The notes beneath the pieces are model-generated. The model was not told where the DNA came from. It did not search any database and worked only from the letters and a program-made list of their open reading frames with translations. From Eukaryota sp. TZLM1-RC (lineage: Eukaryota; Metamonada: BaSk clade), in NCBI GenBank assembly GCA_040285825.1, contig JAUPSS010000004.1, positions 4,099,658 to 4,163,657 on the forward strand: a DNA stretch of 64,000 nt, read 5' to 3'. The position numbers were made by a program, and so were the translations under genes. Position 1 is the first letter of the stretch. The number at the start of each line of letters is the position of its first letter. Below are positions 10,280 to 20,802 of the stretch, one piece after another.

Positions 10280-10960
10280 GTAAAATACATTTTATTAATT
10301 ATATTTTATTAATGACAACCTAAATATTGTATAAACAAGCAATTTCAAATACTGAACTTGTAACACTTTTCAGTCACAGCCCGTGGTGTTTATTACAGTC
10401 TACTTCTTCCCCTTCTTTGAAATTCAGCCACTAGCAACTATTCCTGTTGCAGGAAAAATTCCATATGTAATGATTAAACCAAAAAATCTAAATTGGACAA
10501 AAACTATTCAAGACTCTGATATTTCATACGTTTGAATGTATGTCTACTATGATAGCTGTCTCAATAGTGGTTTATTGGCGATATTATTTCACAAATTACG
10601 ACTGTTTTCCTATTTTTAGTAATGTATATTTGAATAAAAAAGTAATGTATATTTTATATTTTTTGAAAGAATAAAATCAAGCAGTAAACATCACAATGAT
10701 CTAGGAAAGGAAAAATGAGGTTAACAGAAATATTTCAAATTGAATCATCTCTCCATTTGGGTTTATTATGTATTTCACGAATTTGTTAACTTGAACAATT
10801 TCAATAAAAGTAAAATAATAAAAGAATCAAAACCACAGATGGAGCATCAAATGCTGTTTTCATGTCTGTCTTATTTTTTAATTGTAATGAAAATAATGTT
10901 ATTTTAAATCTATTTTGAGTTCTTATAGTAGATAGTATCTTAGAGTATGGTTTAGAAATT
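10280..10960. other. AT-rich intergenic, nothing recognised
   Basis: No open frame of note and no clear match to other repeats in the window. Confidence 0.35.
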
Positions 10961-10964
10961 CAAC

Positions 10965-12425
10965 AAATTAGGTTAAATACCCCAAAGAATCAAGAAGTTC
11001 GTGACTCACAGCTTTAGTGAAAAATTCAAAAATGGATGTTCGCCCAATCACAGTTTCTGAGAGTTTAAGTGATATTTTTTCAGCCTGTTGTTTAAACAGA
11101 TTATACGAAAGGGAAAAACAACTTTGTTGCCTTTTCAATATGGAATTGATACTACTAATTGAGTTGCTTCAACAGTCATGGCTACAGATGTATTTCTTCA
11201 CCAAAATAAATCAAATGTTTGTATGCTGTTTCATTTTAGCAATGCTTTCAATTCAATTCATAGAGGTAGTATTCACACCTCTTTGTTGAATCACTTGCCT
11301 GAATAGTTGCCATATTTTCAAACGACATACTGCTCCGACTCTAATTTATATCTTGCTGATTCCATTTTTAAAATCATCCAGTGCCGTTAAAGAAGGAGAC
11401 CCCTTGTGACCTTTTTTATTCTGTTTGGAAATTCATCCAATTTTATGACAAATTCAAGCAATATCTCCTGTATTAATGATGTTTGTTCACATTGATATTG
11501 TGGTTTTAATAGGCGACTAAACGATGGTGGGAAAAGCGATTTTATGTCTCAAAGCATTATTTAACAATATTGGTCTTCGACTTAACTTGCTTAAATGTGT
11601 TTAACTTCCAAACTCTCCAATTTCCACAATAGTTGATGGAATTGAAATTCAATCCAAGTTATATTCATCTGATGCTATTCGTCATCTAGGTTCATTTTTA
11701 GGCAATAATGATGAAGCAACCAGACAAATATCTGAAAAAATTGAATAGTTGTTGTGAAAAAATTGACCAAATGATGAAAATGAATGTGTAGACCCATATC
11801 AAATTTATTATTAAAAGACTATGTTGTAGCCGTAAGTCGGAGAATTGGAATATTGTGTATGAGATAAAGTGAATGAGATAAAGATGACTTATTGCCTTTA
11901 CTCTATTTAAGCCTAAAGGCGCCAACACTGTTTCAATTCAAATTTCAACAACAGATTTCGATTGTTCTATTAATCTTTCTATCTTTAGCCATGTGGCCCA
12001 AAAGTGTGATGAATTGCGGGTTGAAGTTTTGTCTAACATGACATGGTGTCAAATGCCCTCAATTCCTAATCATGCTTGTCTAAGTCCACAAATTAGTGAC
12101 TTTGACTGAACTCAAGCTTCTATTCTGACTTTATGTGCTTTTATTAGTGGATATGGAAATGCCATTTCTGAGTTTTCGGAATGATTTGCTGATTCGAAAG
12201 ATTTACTAGTGACAACGCAAAGTTAAACTTTTGCACTAAATGAAATTAATTTGAAAATTGATACTGAAAAATGGAATCGATGTTTTCCTCAATCATTCAA
12301 TGGCTATTTCTGAACACATTTATTTGAATTTAAAACACACGCTTCGAGCATTACAAAAACGAATGACCAAAATGTACGAAAATGATCTATTTAAAATTTA
12401 CGCAGCTCGGGTGTTCTAGATCAAG
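10965..12425 (+). mobile_element. LINE-B copy interrupted by a solo LTR
   Basis: A plus-strand LINE-B relic spanning the RT region (AMLSIQFIEV is the out-of-frame trace of motif A near 11240) to the post-RT region (about 12400). It is the counterpart, in inverted orientation, of 593-3010. An LTR (11822-11927) interrupts it at exactly the base where the left copy carries the whole LTR element. It ends abruptly at the gypsy fragment at 12426. Confidence 0.75.
11822..11927 (-). repeat. Solo LTR
   Basis: On the minus strand it starts TGTTGGCGCCTTTAGGC and ends GGCTACAACA, matching the LTRs at 891-993 and 2051-2157. Both sides are LINE-B sequence, and the bordering bases are the same as at the left copy's insertion site, so this is the same insertion reduced to one LTR. 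Confidence 0.75.
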
Positions 12426-12745
12426 TGTAGCCTTAAGTCGGAGAATTGCAATAAGGAAAAATTGATTTATTTTCTAATGATATTGTATAAGCCTTAGGGC
12501 TCCAACACTGCTTCTTCCCTTTATTGAAATAAATCAGCTCATATGAATGTGAAACTAAAACTATCAACAAATAACTAAATAGCTATAACTACTAAGAATT
12601 AGCTTCGCTTTCTAATTCTATTGCTACGTCTAGGCCGCTCAGGGGCTGTAGACTCATTTGGAAATACATTGGCGTTTCGAAGATGACAAAAGTAAGCTCT
12701 TTCGTCGCTCTGCATTTGTACCAATCGTGTATACCATTCTATATC
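12426..12745 (-). mobile_element. Gypsy-1-related 3' fragment with LTR
   Basis: 12426-12507 is an 82-bp LTR (on the minus strand beginning TGTTGGAGCC) related to the Gypsy-1 LTR. 12508-12745 matches Gypsy-1's 3' end at about 20689-20980, including the polypurine tract (minus strand GGGAAGAAGCAG) and the basic C-terminus of integrase (RRPRRSN-like codons near 12630). It directly abuts the Fanzor relic and probably truncated its 5' part. Confidence 0.65.
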
Positions 12746-14114
12746 AGAAGTGACAAGACAAGTTTATTTAACCTGTTCTTTGCCGAATATAGGCACAGCT
12801 GATTTGTTCTTATGGAACACCATTTTGAAAATGGATAAGACTAAAATCACCAAATTTTATTCAGAAAATTCCAAGTACATCATGTCTAGCATCGAGAGTG
12901 ATGGAGCAGCAGTTTGGTTCACTCAATCTAGAATAAACTTGAAAAAATACAAAGTAACTGCAGAAGAATTGAAAGATGAAGAAAAATATATTGATGATAC
13001 CAGTATTAATCCAATCCAATTTCAAGATATGACCGTTTCTGCTTCTGATCCAAATAAATTTGATCTACTCTATTTTTCTGCCAATTTAGCTACTGGAATG
13101 ACTCATTCAAAAAAACCTGAGAGAGATCAATATGTTCATTTCAGGTACACTCAAAATCAACGAAGATTTGAGTCAAAAAGTTCCAAATTCAAAAGAATAA
13201 GAGACATCATACGGAATGACACTCTTATCACAATAAGTAAGTCTACTGGTAGAGTGATTGATCTATCCAATTATGAACCATCTGAAGAGCAACAACAAAG
13301 GATGGATTTAAGCAGAAGTATAATTAATCAAATGACTGAAAGAACAATTAGTTTATTAAGAGGAAAAGTGCCTCAAGAAATCAATATTCCCCACGAAATT
13401 GATTACTCATTGAATTTGAGAAATAATGAACAAAAAACTAAACCTGTAGCAGAATGGGAAGCAACATTATCCCAATTCAATTCCAAACGCTGCAGGTTTG
13501 ATAGATTTATGAAGTATATTAAACAAAAGAATTATGTGAATAGTATTGTTGGTGAAGTCTATCATCAAAAATAATTTAGGAAACTAAGATGGTGGGCTGA
13601 GATTAATCGCACAACATCTGAAGCAAAGATGATACAGAGATTCAAATCAGTAATTGGTGATCCAGGCCAAGTAGCTATTGGAATTGGAGACTGGGAACAA
13701 CGAAAACACATGAAATTCAAAGGACCTACCAAAGAAAAAGGTTTGAGAATTCGATTTAAAAAGGCTGGTTATAAGGTCTTTTTGATTGATGAGTTTCGAA
13801 CCAGTTGCTGTTGTTTCAACTGTACGAAAGCGGAGAAAACAGTTGAAAGATTCCGATAATGCAAAAATCCTAGACCATGGAAGAGACATGAGATGTCTAT
13901 TCGTTACGGGCTTACCATGTGTAAATCATGCGAAAGTTTGTGAAATAGAGATCGAAATGCTTCGCTGAATATGTTGGCAGTGATAAAAGCACATGTAAAG
14001 GTGGAGATAGACCGGTACACCGTCAGAGAGCCATGGTTGATGAAGGTTCAAAAGATGATATCAAGAAGAAAATCTTTCACTTCTCAAAAACTCAGTCCCT
14101 CTACATTGGTGTAA
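12746..14114 (+). pseudogene. Fanzor (eukaryotic TnpB-like) nuclease, decayed
   Basis: Fanzor proteins are eukaryotic relatives of TnpB: RNA-guided DNA endonucleases with a split RuvC fold, carried by mobile elements. One frame runs from about 12750 to 14114 with only three in-frame stops (13572 TAA, 13857 TAA, 13941 TGA). Visible in order: a pre-RuvC segment ending SIESDGAAVWF; RuvC-I with SASDPNKFDLLYF; HFRYTQNQRRFES; the linker KYIKQKNYVNS then FRKLR; RuvC-II region IGDWEQRKHMKFKGPT; AGYKVFLIDEFRTS; zinc ribbon CCFNC plus CKSC; RuvC-III NRDRNASLNML. This order and these motifs are typical of the family. The N-terminal third is missing, cut by the gypsy fragment. It is not functional as it stands, but the frame is nearly intact. 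Any guide RNA cannot be read from sequence alone. Confidence 0.85.
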
Positions 14115-14155
14115 AGAGGACACTTATTTCATTGTTATAGGCAATATCTGTAACA

Positions 14156-14776
14156 ATGATCACTCTTTCCTTGACGTGCATTCTTATATCTATTTCTCTA
14201 GTGTTTGCACATTATGGCCAGTTTGCATGTGATGCACATCCACCGTTTGAAATAGGACAGCAAGCTTTGCTGTCAGTAGACATATTGGGCCATGAGGGCA
14301 CATTCCCCTTTTACCCCAAAGTAGATGACTTTTCCCTGCTTCATCTCTATGGTGCTGGAGAGCCGAGCTCTACTCTTTACAAAAGCATTGATGCAAAGCT
14401 TGTTGTACAACTACACAATTCTGGTGAAAATGGCTCCATTGAGTCCCAAGAATTGACCTTCAGTAATGATGAAGGGTTTGTCCCCTACTTCACAATTGTA
14501 ATTAACCTTGTAAATGGACGACCCTCTTCCTTGGTTTTAGATACTCCAATCCCTGACAGGGTGTCATATAGTGATGCTGATTGTAGTGACCATGAATGTG
14601 ACCCTCGTATTTACCTTGCTTGGGCGGGAACAGATGAAAAGGGTTTGAGGTGTCACTCAGTGGATTCTATCTTTTCCCGACTGCGCTCACACTCGCTTAG
14701 GTCAATGGTGGATACTGGGTTTGGGTTTATTGATGATATTAAGGATCATATTGATGATTTGATTGGTGATTTGTAA
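14156..14776 (+). CDS. Secreted protein of unknown function
   Basis: An intact 206-residue frame. Residues 1-18 form a clear signal peptide (hydrophobic LSLTCILISISLVFA, likely cleaved before HYGQ), so the product enters the secretory pathway. The mature part is acidic, with four Cys near DCSDHECDP and elsewhere that could pair as disulfides, and its C-terminus is very acidic with repeated DDI/DDL. No membrane segment after the signal and no recognised family. It starts only 42 bp after the Fanzor relic and uses normal codons, so it looks like a live host gene. Confidence 0.7.
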   Translation: MITLSLTCILISISLVFAHYGQFACDAHPPFEIGQQALLSVDILGHEGTFPFYPKVDDFSLLHLYGAGEPSSTLYKSIDAKLVVQLHNSGENGSIESQELTFSNDEGFVPYFTIVINLVNGRPSSLVLDTPIPDRVSYSDADCSDHECDPRIYLAWAGTDEKGLRCHSVDSIFSRLRSHSLRSMVDTGFGFIDDIKDHIDDLIGDL

Positions 14777-14779
14777 TAA

Positions 14780-15130
14780 AATTAATGTATCATCATGTTT
14801 GTCTTCTTTATTTTAGTACCATAATTTTCAATTATTATTCTCAAAATTTCATTATTCTTGCAGCTCTGCTTTTTATCTTGATGCTAAATTCAATCAGCTA
14901 TAATTCTGAAGTTCGCAATTGAAAAATATGGGACTAATCTCGTGACTTTTTCTGTTGCACTATTTTTGCATCCACTTTCAAAGTGAATTGCTGTTCGTCA
15001 TGTACAGTTAGTATCTTGAGCAAAACCAAAGAAATAACGAATTGTAAGTGCATCATCAAGTTGTTTGATAGTGAAAGCGACTGAGGATTGTATTTCAATT
15101 GAGGAAAGTTTCATAAATTCAAATTTTAAA
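14780..15130. other. Intergenic, nothing recognised
   Basis: AT-rich, no open frame. Several polypyrimidine-AG stretches are present but no exon can be supported. Confidence 0.35.
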
Positions 15131-15772
15131 ATAGTTTAATTATTTATTTTCCAAGTAAACACAAAACAAAACTAATTAAAACACATAAGAAACAAAATTC
15201 TCCACACCCACTCTTGAAGAATCCTTGTAAAGCTTAGACATCGTTAAATTTGAATACTTGGGAACACTTCTATACAAAGCAAAATGGTACGGTTCTTCCA
15301 CAAATACCCAGCAAAATTCTTACCACTTGAAAGACAAAGATTATCAGAATCATTGAAAAAATTCAAATCAGACTGACCAATATTGCCAAAAATCGAGAAG
15401 GCAAAAAGAACAAAATAAAACTTCGAGTCAATGTTCTTCTTTAAATCATTCAATAACTCAGCATATTTGTTTTGTTTACGAAACTTAGCTTTGTCCAAGT
15501 GGCCATTAAAACCAACCAAGACATCATCACGATAAGTTGAAGCAAAGAGATCAACAGTAGTAAAATCAATAACAACTTGAAAGGAACCCACAAAAGGAGC
15601 AATTAAATCATCACAACGAGAATTAAACAAATTATTATCGCTATAATGTTTCAACAAGGGTTCTACTTTGCAACTGAAATTGTAACACTTAAACAATTCA
15701 TAGGTCACATCACGAACAGCATTATGGAGAACTGACTGATATTGGAGAAACTTCTTACAACTCACAATATGA
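15131..15772 (-). mobile_element. LINE-C fragment (C-terminal part)
   Basis: The minus strand of 15765-15244 encodes SCKKFLQYQSVLHNAVRD, matching the post-zinc region of LINE-A (NCKHF...VHNNVRD), then DDL, VIDF and QNKYAELL of the nuclease-like region. It is clearly related to A and B but diverged, so I call it a third family. The 3' part (15131-15243) is AT-rich tail. It is cut at about 15772, where a LINE-B copy begins. Confidence 0.6.
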
Positions 15773-15780
15773 CGGAAATC

Positions 15781-16380
15781 AAAAATATTTATTGAACATG
15801 TACACTTAATAAAATTAATTCATAACTAATGGGACGAAAATCATTGAACCAAGATTTCCTCTACAAAATCTTGATCTGCATGCTGTCTAGCTAAAGCTTC
15901 TCTAATTCGATTGAAAAACCGAGGTTATCTATTAATAATGGCAAATTAAATCCGAGAACGCCATAAAAAAGTATCAAATCTGTTCATTGTTTTTTCTTGA
16001 ACCATTTTTTGGAAATCATTCAAAAAAGTTCCTGCTTCTACTGATAGTCTTCCGTTTATAGAAAATGGGAAAGCAATAAAAACAAGTGGTCTATTTCTAT
16101 CAGCATTTGCTTCTTCGATATCTTTGTCATATTTTCTATGTTTTTCTTTTGCTTTAAAATCAAGAGCACTCACAGGATTAAGTTTTCTTCTTTGAACCAA
16201 AGTGTCATTTGCACCATTACAAAAGACAAAGTCAACAACAGCCTCAGAATTCTCAATCCAATCACAGTATACATCACCTCTATCATCAGAACCAAAATTA
16301 TTCAATGACAATGTTTCTTTCAGCAGAGGCTCTTTGATACATGCAATTCTTGCAGTTCGAGCCATATTAAAAACAGTGTA
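15781..16380 (-). mobile_element. LINE-B 3' fragment
   Basis: A 5'-truncated family-B copy: CDW, AVVDF, KAKEKHRKYDK, FIAFPFSINGRLSVEA and the common tail ending CAATAAATA. Homology to the copy at 17402-18309 stops at about 16380, just after the TTTAATATGGCTCG-encoding stretch. I could not find a convincing target duplication. Confidence 0.75.
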
Positions 16381-16401
16381 AAAACTGTAAGGGTACATTG
16401 G

Positions 16402-16677
16402 TTAGGCAGCCAATCTGTTTTTAGCTGTGGAAAGCTTTGGAATAGAACCAGTGGTGATGACGGTCATAAACATATACCATACATCCTGTTCCACTAAAGC
16501 TCTAGATGTCAACGGAAAATTTAGAAGAAAAGATTGAAGCAATAAGGAAGATTCATGACAAAATTCGGTGAGCAAAGGAAGGTCAGTCCGAATTTGTTGC
16601 ACCGCTGCAGGGGTCAGCAGCGAGTTAAGTGCACAAGACCGAGTGAATGCACGTGACACAGAGTGGGTGTCTGACAT
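16402..16677 (-). CDS. Short unknown protein, possibly broken
   Basis: A 91-codon frame with ATG at 16677 and TAA at 16402. The base composition is less AT-rich than the surrounding LINE sequence, and the peptide has a normal amphipathic composition (LPLLTEFCHESSLLLQ). The LINE-B fragment begins about 20 bp after its stop, so the gene may have been truncated by that insertion. No family recognised. Confidence 0.3.
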   Translation of the reverse strand: MSDTHSVSRAFTRSCALNSLLTPAAVQQIRTDLPLLTEFCHESSLLLQSFLLNFPLTSRALVEQDVWYMFMTVITTGSIPKLSTAKNRLAA

Positions 16678-16779
16678 GTAGTGAGAATAAACAGCTCATC
16701 TATCAAATTTTACACTTGTCACCCCATTTTCGACTTCTTGTTGCCTGTTATGGGAGGTTGTTAACCCTCAACTTGGTTT

Positions 16780-16900
16780 TGGGAGGTTTTCACTGTACCC
16801 ACGTAGACATCCAGTCGAAATTTTACCTGAAAGGCCCCTTATTGGTGTTGATCTGGGACAATCAAGATTATGTGGTTACTTCTTAAATGATTATCAATGT
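16780..16900 (+). pseudogene. Fanzor-like RuvC-I fragment
   Basis: About 40 codons contain ERPLIGVDLGQSRLCGYFLN, preceded by RRHPVEILP. It is the same peptide, and nearly the same DNA, as at about 39135-39200 in the longer relic 38925-39567. The GVDLG core fits the RuvC-I strand of Fanzor/TnpB nucleases. It is too short to assign alone; the assignment leans on the longer relic. Confidence 0.4.
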
Positions 16901-17391
16901 GGAGTTATTCCTTGATACTCATATGTGAGTATAAAAAGATTTCCTCAATATTGAATTGCAATATATTGAATTGGGAATTTTGGCCCACTAATTTGAATTG
17001 AATTACTGAATGAATTATCAACATAAATTGAATTGACTGATCCATATTGCATTATATTGGAATCAATATCTTCTTTCAATTGTGATAAATTTCGTGTTCA
17101 GAAGCCCTGGTTAGCCCTACCCTTTGTAAAAACAGTGAGTCCGGAGATTTATACTCAGATCAATTTGTTAGAAGCTGAATTCACAACAAACAGTAATAAT
17201 ACAACATCGTTCATCAAATCTCTTCATTGAAGAACCAGCCAACCAAATACTTGCTTAATAATTTCCACTTTGACACTTTACACTTTGACTTTCACCAAGG
17301 ACCAAATGACTATGGAGAGCAAGTAATTTTGTATCTTCTGATGGTGTTGATGATGTATTCTAGAAGCATAAACATTAATTTATGATAAAGT
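16901..17391. other. Intergenic, nothing recognised
   Basis: AT-rich with runs of TTGAATTG. One 65-codon plus-strand open stretch (17033-17230) starts without context and has no family signature. Confidence 0.35.
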
Positions 17392-17401
17392 CCCTACAAA
17401 C

Positions 17402-18309
17402 TTTTTATATTTATTGAATTTGCACATTTGATTAAATTAAATCATAACTAATGGGACGACTATCATTAAACCAAGATTTCCTCTACAAAATCTTGATTTG
17501 CTTGCTGTCTAGCTAAAGCTTCTCTAATTCGATTGAAAAACCGCGGTAATCTATTAATAATGGCAAATTGAATCCGTGAACGCCATAAAAAAATATCAAA
17601 TCTTTTCATTGTTTTTTCTTTCACCATTTTTTGGAAGTCATCCAAAAAAGTTTCTGCTTCAACTGATAATCTTCCATTTATCGAAAATGGGAAAGCAATA
17701 AAAACCAGCTGTGTAATTCTATCGACATTTGCATCTTCAATTTCTTTATCATATTTTCTATGTTTTTCTTTTGCTTTAAAATCCAGAGCAGCCACAGGAT
17801 TAAGTTTTCTTCTGTGAACCAAAGTATCGTTTGCAACATTACATGAGACAAAGTCAACAATAGCTTCAGAATTATCAATCCAATCACAGTATACATCACC
17901 TCTATCATCAGAACCAAAATTATTCAGAGACAGTGTTTCCTTCAGCAGGGGCTCTTTGATACACGATATCCTTGCAGTTTGTGCCATATTGAAAACAGTG
18001 TCTCTAACAGCATCATGTAATGAAGAACGATAAGTTATCAATTTAGAGCAATTTAGAGCATGGCTCAAAGTGAGTTGAGGTGAATTCGAACAAATACATT
18101 TTTCTTTTGATAATAATTGGTTAATGGGGATGTTCAAATATAATCTCATTTTTGTTACAAATGCTTCATTAGTGGCACACAATCCAAATCTTCGTGGTAC
18201 AATGGTTACAAAAAGTGAAGAATCTGACGCCTTGTTTTCACAAACACCCTTTTCCAATAACAATGAGTGAAGATCTTGATTTAAAACAGCCGAGCTGCAA
18301 ATATTATTA
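17402..18309 (-). mobile_element. LINE-B fragment with perfect 10-bp target duplication
   Basis: A 5'-truncated family-B copy. CCCTACAAAC flanks it exactly on both sides (17392-17401 and 18310-18319). Its 265-codon frame (18263-17466) is open to the stop and contains the Cys/His zinc pattern (CICS...HALNC) and the nuclease-like motifs RGDVYCDW, AIVDF and KAKEKHRKYDK. It is nearly identical to 62932-63800, so these are young copies. It lies about 100 bp upstream of the NAA30 gene. Confidence 0.85.
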
Positions 18310-18409
18310 CCCTACAAACCAAAACTAAATGAATTTTTGAAAGCTTCCATGAAATTCCCTCCATATCCAAAGATAGCAGCTATTAGTCTTTCTTATAGGC
18401 TGTCTCCAT

Positions 18410-18865
18410 ATGATCCTTGAATACCAGGATGAAGATGATCTGACTGATATTATGTTATTCCTCGATAATCTACTCAGTGAACCTTACAGTCGCTGGACCT
18501 ATCGTTATTTTGTCAGCGAGTACCCTCAATACTGTTTCATTATCAGAAACTCACAGTCGCTTCTTATAGGTTGTATTATTGGTAGAATAGACCATACACT
18601 TCATGGAGAACCAACAGGTTACATTGGCATGGTTGCCACTCATCCAGATCACAGGGGGAAAGGTTATGGAAAACAACTGGTGGAGGTGTTGCTTCAACGG
18701 TTCATAGATGATGGACTTTGTCAAGTTTGTCTGGAAACTGAAGTATCCAATACTGCCTCTATCAGGCTATACAAGAATTTGGGTTTCGTGAAGGATATGT
18801 TCCTTCCCAAGTATTACATGAATGGTAATGACGCATACAAAATGAGATTAGTACTCAAATATTAA
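18410..18865 (+). CDS. NAA30: N-alpha-acetyltransferase 30, NatC catalytic subunit
   Basis: Transfers acetyl from acetyl-CoA to N-terminal Met of nascent proteins starting Met followed by a hydrophobic residue, acting at the ribosome in the NatC complex. The 151-residue frame is a single GNAT domain: SEPYS..TYRYF near residue 25 is the substrate-side signature of NAA30/MAK3, RGKGYGKQL (about 83-91) is the acetyl-CoA pyrophosphate loop, LETEVSN..S..LYKNLGF (about 108-128) is the GNAT C-terminal signature, and YYMNGNDAY..RL closes it. Length matches the catalytic core; the N-terminal extension of animal NAA30 is absent. The start is the first ATG, 14 nt after a possible splice acceptor-like TATAG, so an upstream exon cannot be excluded. 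Confidence 0.9.
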   Translation: MILEYQDEDDLTDIMLFLDNLLSEPYSRWTYRYFVSEYPQYCFIIRNSQSLLIGCIIGRIDHTLHGEPTGYIGMVATHPDHRGKGYGKQLVEVLLQRFIDDGLCQVCLETEVSNTASIRLYKNLGFVKDMFLPKYYMNGNDAYKMRLVLKY

Positions 18866-18998
18866 TTTAATTTATTTACATATTAATAGAACCATATTAA
18901 TATTGAACAATTTGTTTTAAAAATGAAAAGAATAGATAAAATACAAGAATAATTTGTTAAATTAATGAAACCAAATACTAAACCCCCCAGAAAACAAC

Positions 18999-19577
18999 CT
19001 ATTCATTGACACAATAACTGGTTGCTGGTCTTACATCACTTCTAAGGCTAGCAGACCAAGAATAGTTGGCAAGACTGGTTGATGCCAGGTGAAGAAGTTC
19101 AGGTGGACGGCGTGGAGAAGTGGAAGGACTACCAAACTTAGAGCTAGAATTCCAAACAGTAGAACATTGGACAGTCCTTCCGCGAGGAGAGCAAGGAGAA
19201 AACTCAGTTACTGGGGTTGAACTTCGTTGCTGGTGAAGGGCGTAAGGGGAGATAGAAAGAAGATCTAGCTTCACTGACCTTGCAGTAGGATTTTCATTGG
19301 GGAAATGAGTTGAATTAGAATGCTGGCTTTCCGTTGATGTGTGATGGTGGGAAATAACAACAGAACCCAGTGTAGACTTTCTATCTGAAATTCGCGGTGA
19401 ACTGGTCTGGAGCATCGGAAGTTTAGGACTAGGTAAAGATTGCTGAGGTCGGGGAGATCGAGGTAATTTTGTGCATGTTTTTGGAGATGCAGGAATTGAA
19501 TTGAACGAACTATTACAGTCATGACCTTCAGAAGGTATTGTCAAAGGAGATACATTACTGGTTATTCGGGAAGCCAT
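18999..19577 (-). CDS. Ser/Pro-rich protein of unknown function
   Basis: A 192-residue frame from the ATG at 19577; the open frame extends upstream to a GTG, but MASR is the first Met. It is dominated by Ser, Thr and Pro with about ten SP or TP sites (IPASPK, PRSPRP, SLPSPK, EFSPCSPRG, GSPSTSPRRP), several followed by Arg or Lys as in CDK/MAPK sites. Probably disordered and phosphorylated. It is tail-to-tail with NAA30 with 133 bp between. No domain, signal peptide or membrane segment. Confidence 0.55.
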   Translation of the reverse strand: MASRITSNVSPLTIPSEGHDCNSSFNSIPASPKTCTKLPRSPRPQQSLPSPKLPMLQTSSPRISDRKSTLGSVVISHHHTSTESQHSNSTHFPNENPTARSVKLDLLSISPYALHQQRSSTPVTEFSPCSPRGRTVQCSTVWNSSSKFGSPSTSPRRPPELLHLASTSLANYSWSASLRSDVRPATSYCVNE

Positions 19578-19599
19578 GTAAAAGGTAGACACAAAACAA

Positions 19600-20085
19600 G
19601 TTTTGGATCACTACTGTAAGTTGAGAAGCTCCTGAATGTGATAGACCATATTTTCATCCAATAATAATCTTATTCTTCTAACCATTTATCTTCTTCTGAG
19701 GAAGAGTCCGGGTTTATGCAATTCATTAAAAGAACGCGACAATTTTTGTCAAAATTTGGCATTGGATTAAACACTGTGTCCTACCGACTACAATTCATTT
19801 TTACAGAAGTTTTAAACAGATACTGTTCTGTGTGGAACACTTAATTAAATCAAATTAAGCATGTTTCGCCCTTCACCCATAAATGATGTTGCTGAAAGTC
19901 ACCTCGTAGCTGAAAGAATTCTTAATTTTAATTGATGTTCGTTGATAAGCTGATGTTAACTTATGGCATATTTTGAAGGGAAATCGTCAACCAGTTTAAT
20001 TTTTGTTGAAAGTGTCAGAATTCCGTACACAGCATGCTGAATTCACAGGTCACATCACCATTTCTATTATGGTGGGTTGCTTGGG
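19600..20085. other. Intergenic, promoter side of the Ser/Pro gene
   Basis: No coding potential. It lies between the Ser/Pro-rich gene start and the old gypsy relic. Confidence 0.35.
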
Positions 20086-20607
20086 TCAGCTATGATGCTT
20101 TGTGTTTATAAATAGATGAATAGAGATAAAAGATTTTTATTAAAATTCACTGGCCCTTATAAAGGCCATCACTAGTGAAGTCTATACTAGACTAATTGTA
20201 CAAAGTACAACACTACCTTTTCCCTCTCTTAGATCTCGTACGAGAGCTATAAGAATTAACTGCAGGGGAATTAGTCTTAGATTTAGAATTGGAAATCACT
20301 TTCCGTGTCCTGGTAATGCGAGGACTAAGGGTTCGCAAATATGATTGGTATGCCTCAGTGCTTTTGTCGTTAGCAACTGTGACAGACGATGTCTCGCTGC
20401 CATACCAAACTGCGGTGCAATAAGGAACTTTATTATTATTCGAGTCTATAAAATCGAAGTGATCTATAATCTTAATATATACAGATCCTTCCATATCCCC
20501 GGCAGCAATGTTCTTATGCCAATCTAAATCTTCATTAGTGAAGTCAGAGAGGTATAGTTTACTATGATTAGTGCTAGCCGTCAACGTCGAACAGTGACAA
20601 TTTTCTT

Positions 20608-20688
20608 TGTTGCCTTAAGTTGCAAAAGTGGTTGAGATAAAGATAATTTATTTTCTATTCATATTATAAAAGCCTTAGGGCGCCAACA
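20608..20688 (-). repeat. Gypsy-1 3' LTR, 81 bp
   Basis: On the minus strand begins TGTTGGCGCCCTAAGGC and ends AAGGCAACA. Very short for a gypsy LTR. It contains a TATA-like TTTATAATA. Confidence 0.9.
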
Positions 20689-20716
20689 CTGCTTCTTCCC
20701 CTTTTTCAAAGATAAT
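20689..20716 (-). promoter_or_regulatory. Polypurine tract of Gypsy-1
   Basis: On the minus strand GAAAAAGGGGAAGAAGCAG ends directly at the 3' LTR. Related tracts precede the LTRs of the small element (2032-2050) and of Gypsy-2. Confidence 0.7.
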
Positions 20717-20802
20717 AGGCTTATATAAATATGAATCTAAACTATAAACAAATAACTAAGTAACTACAAATAATCTAAACTAATCTAAACTAAGAATTAG
20801 CA

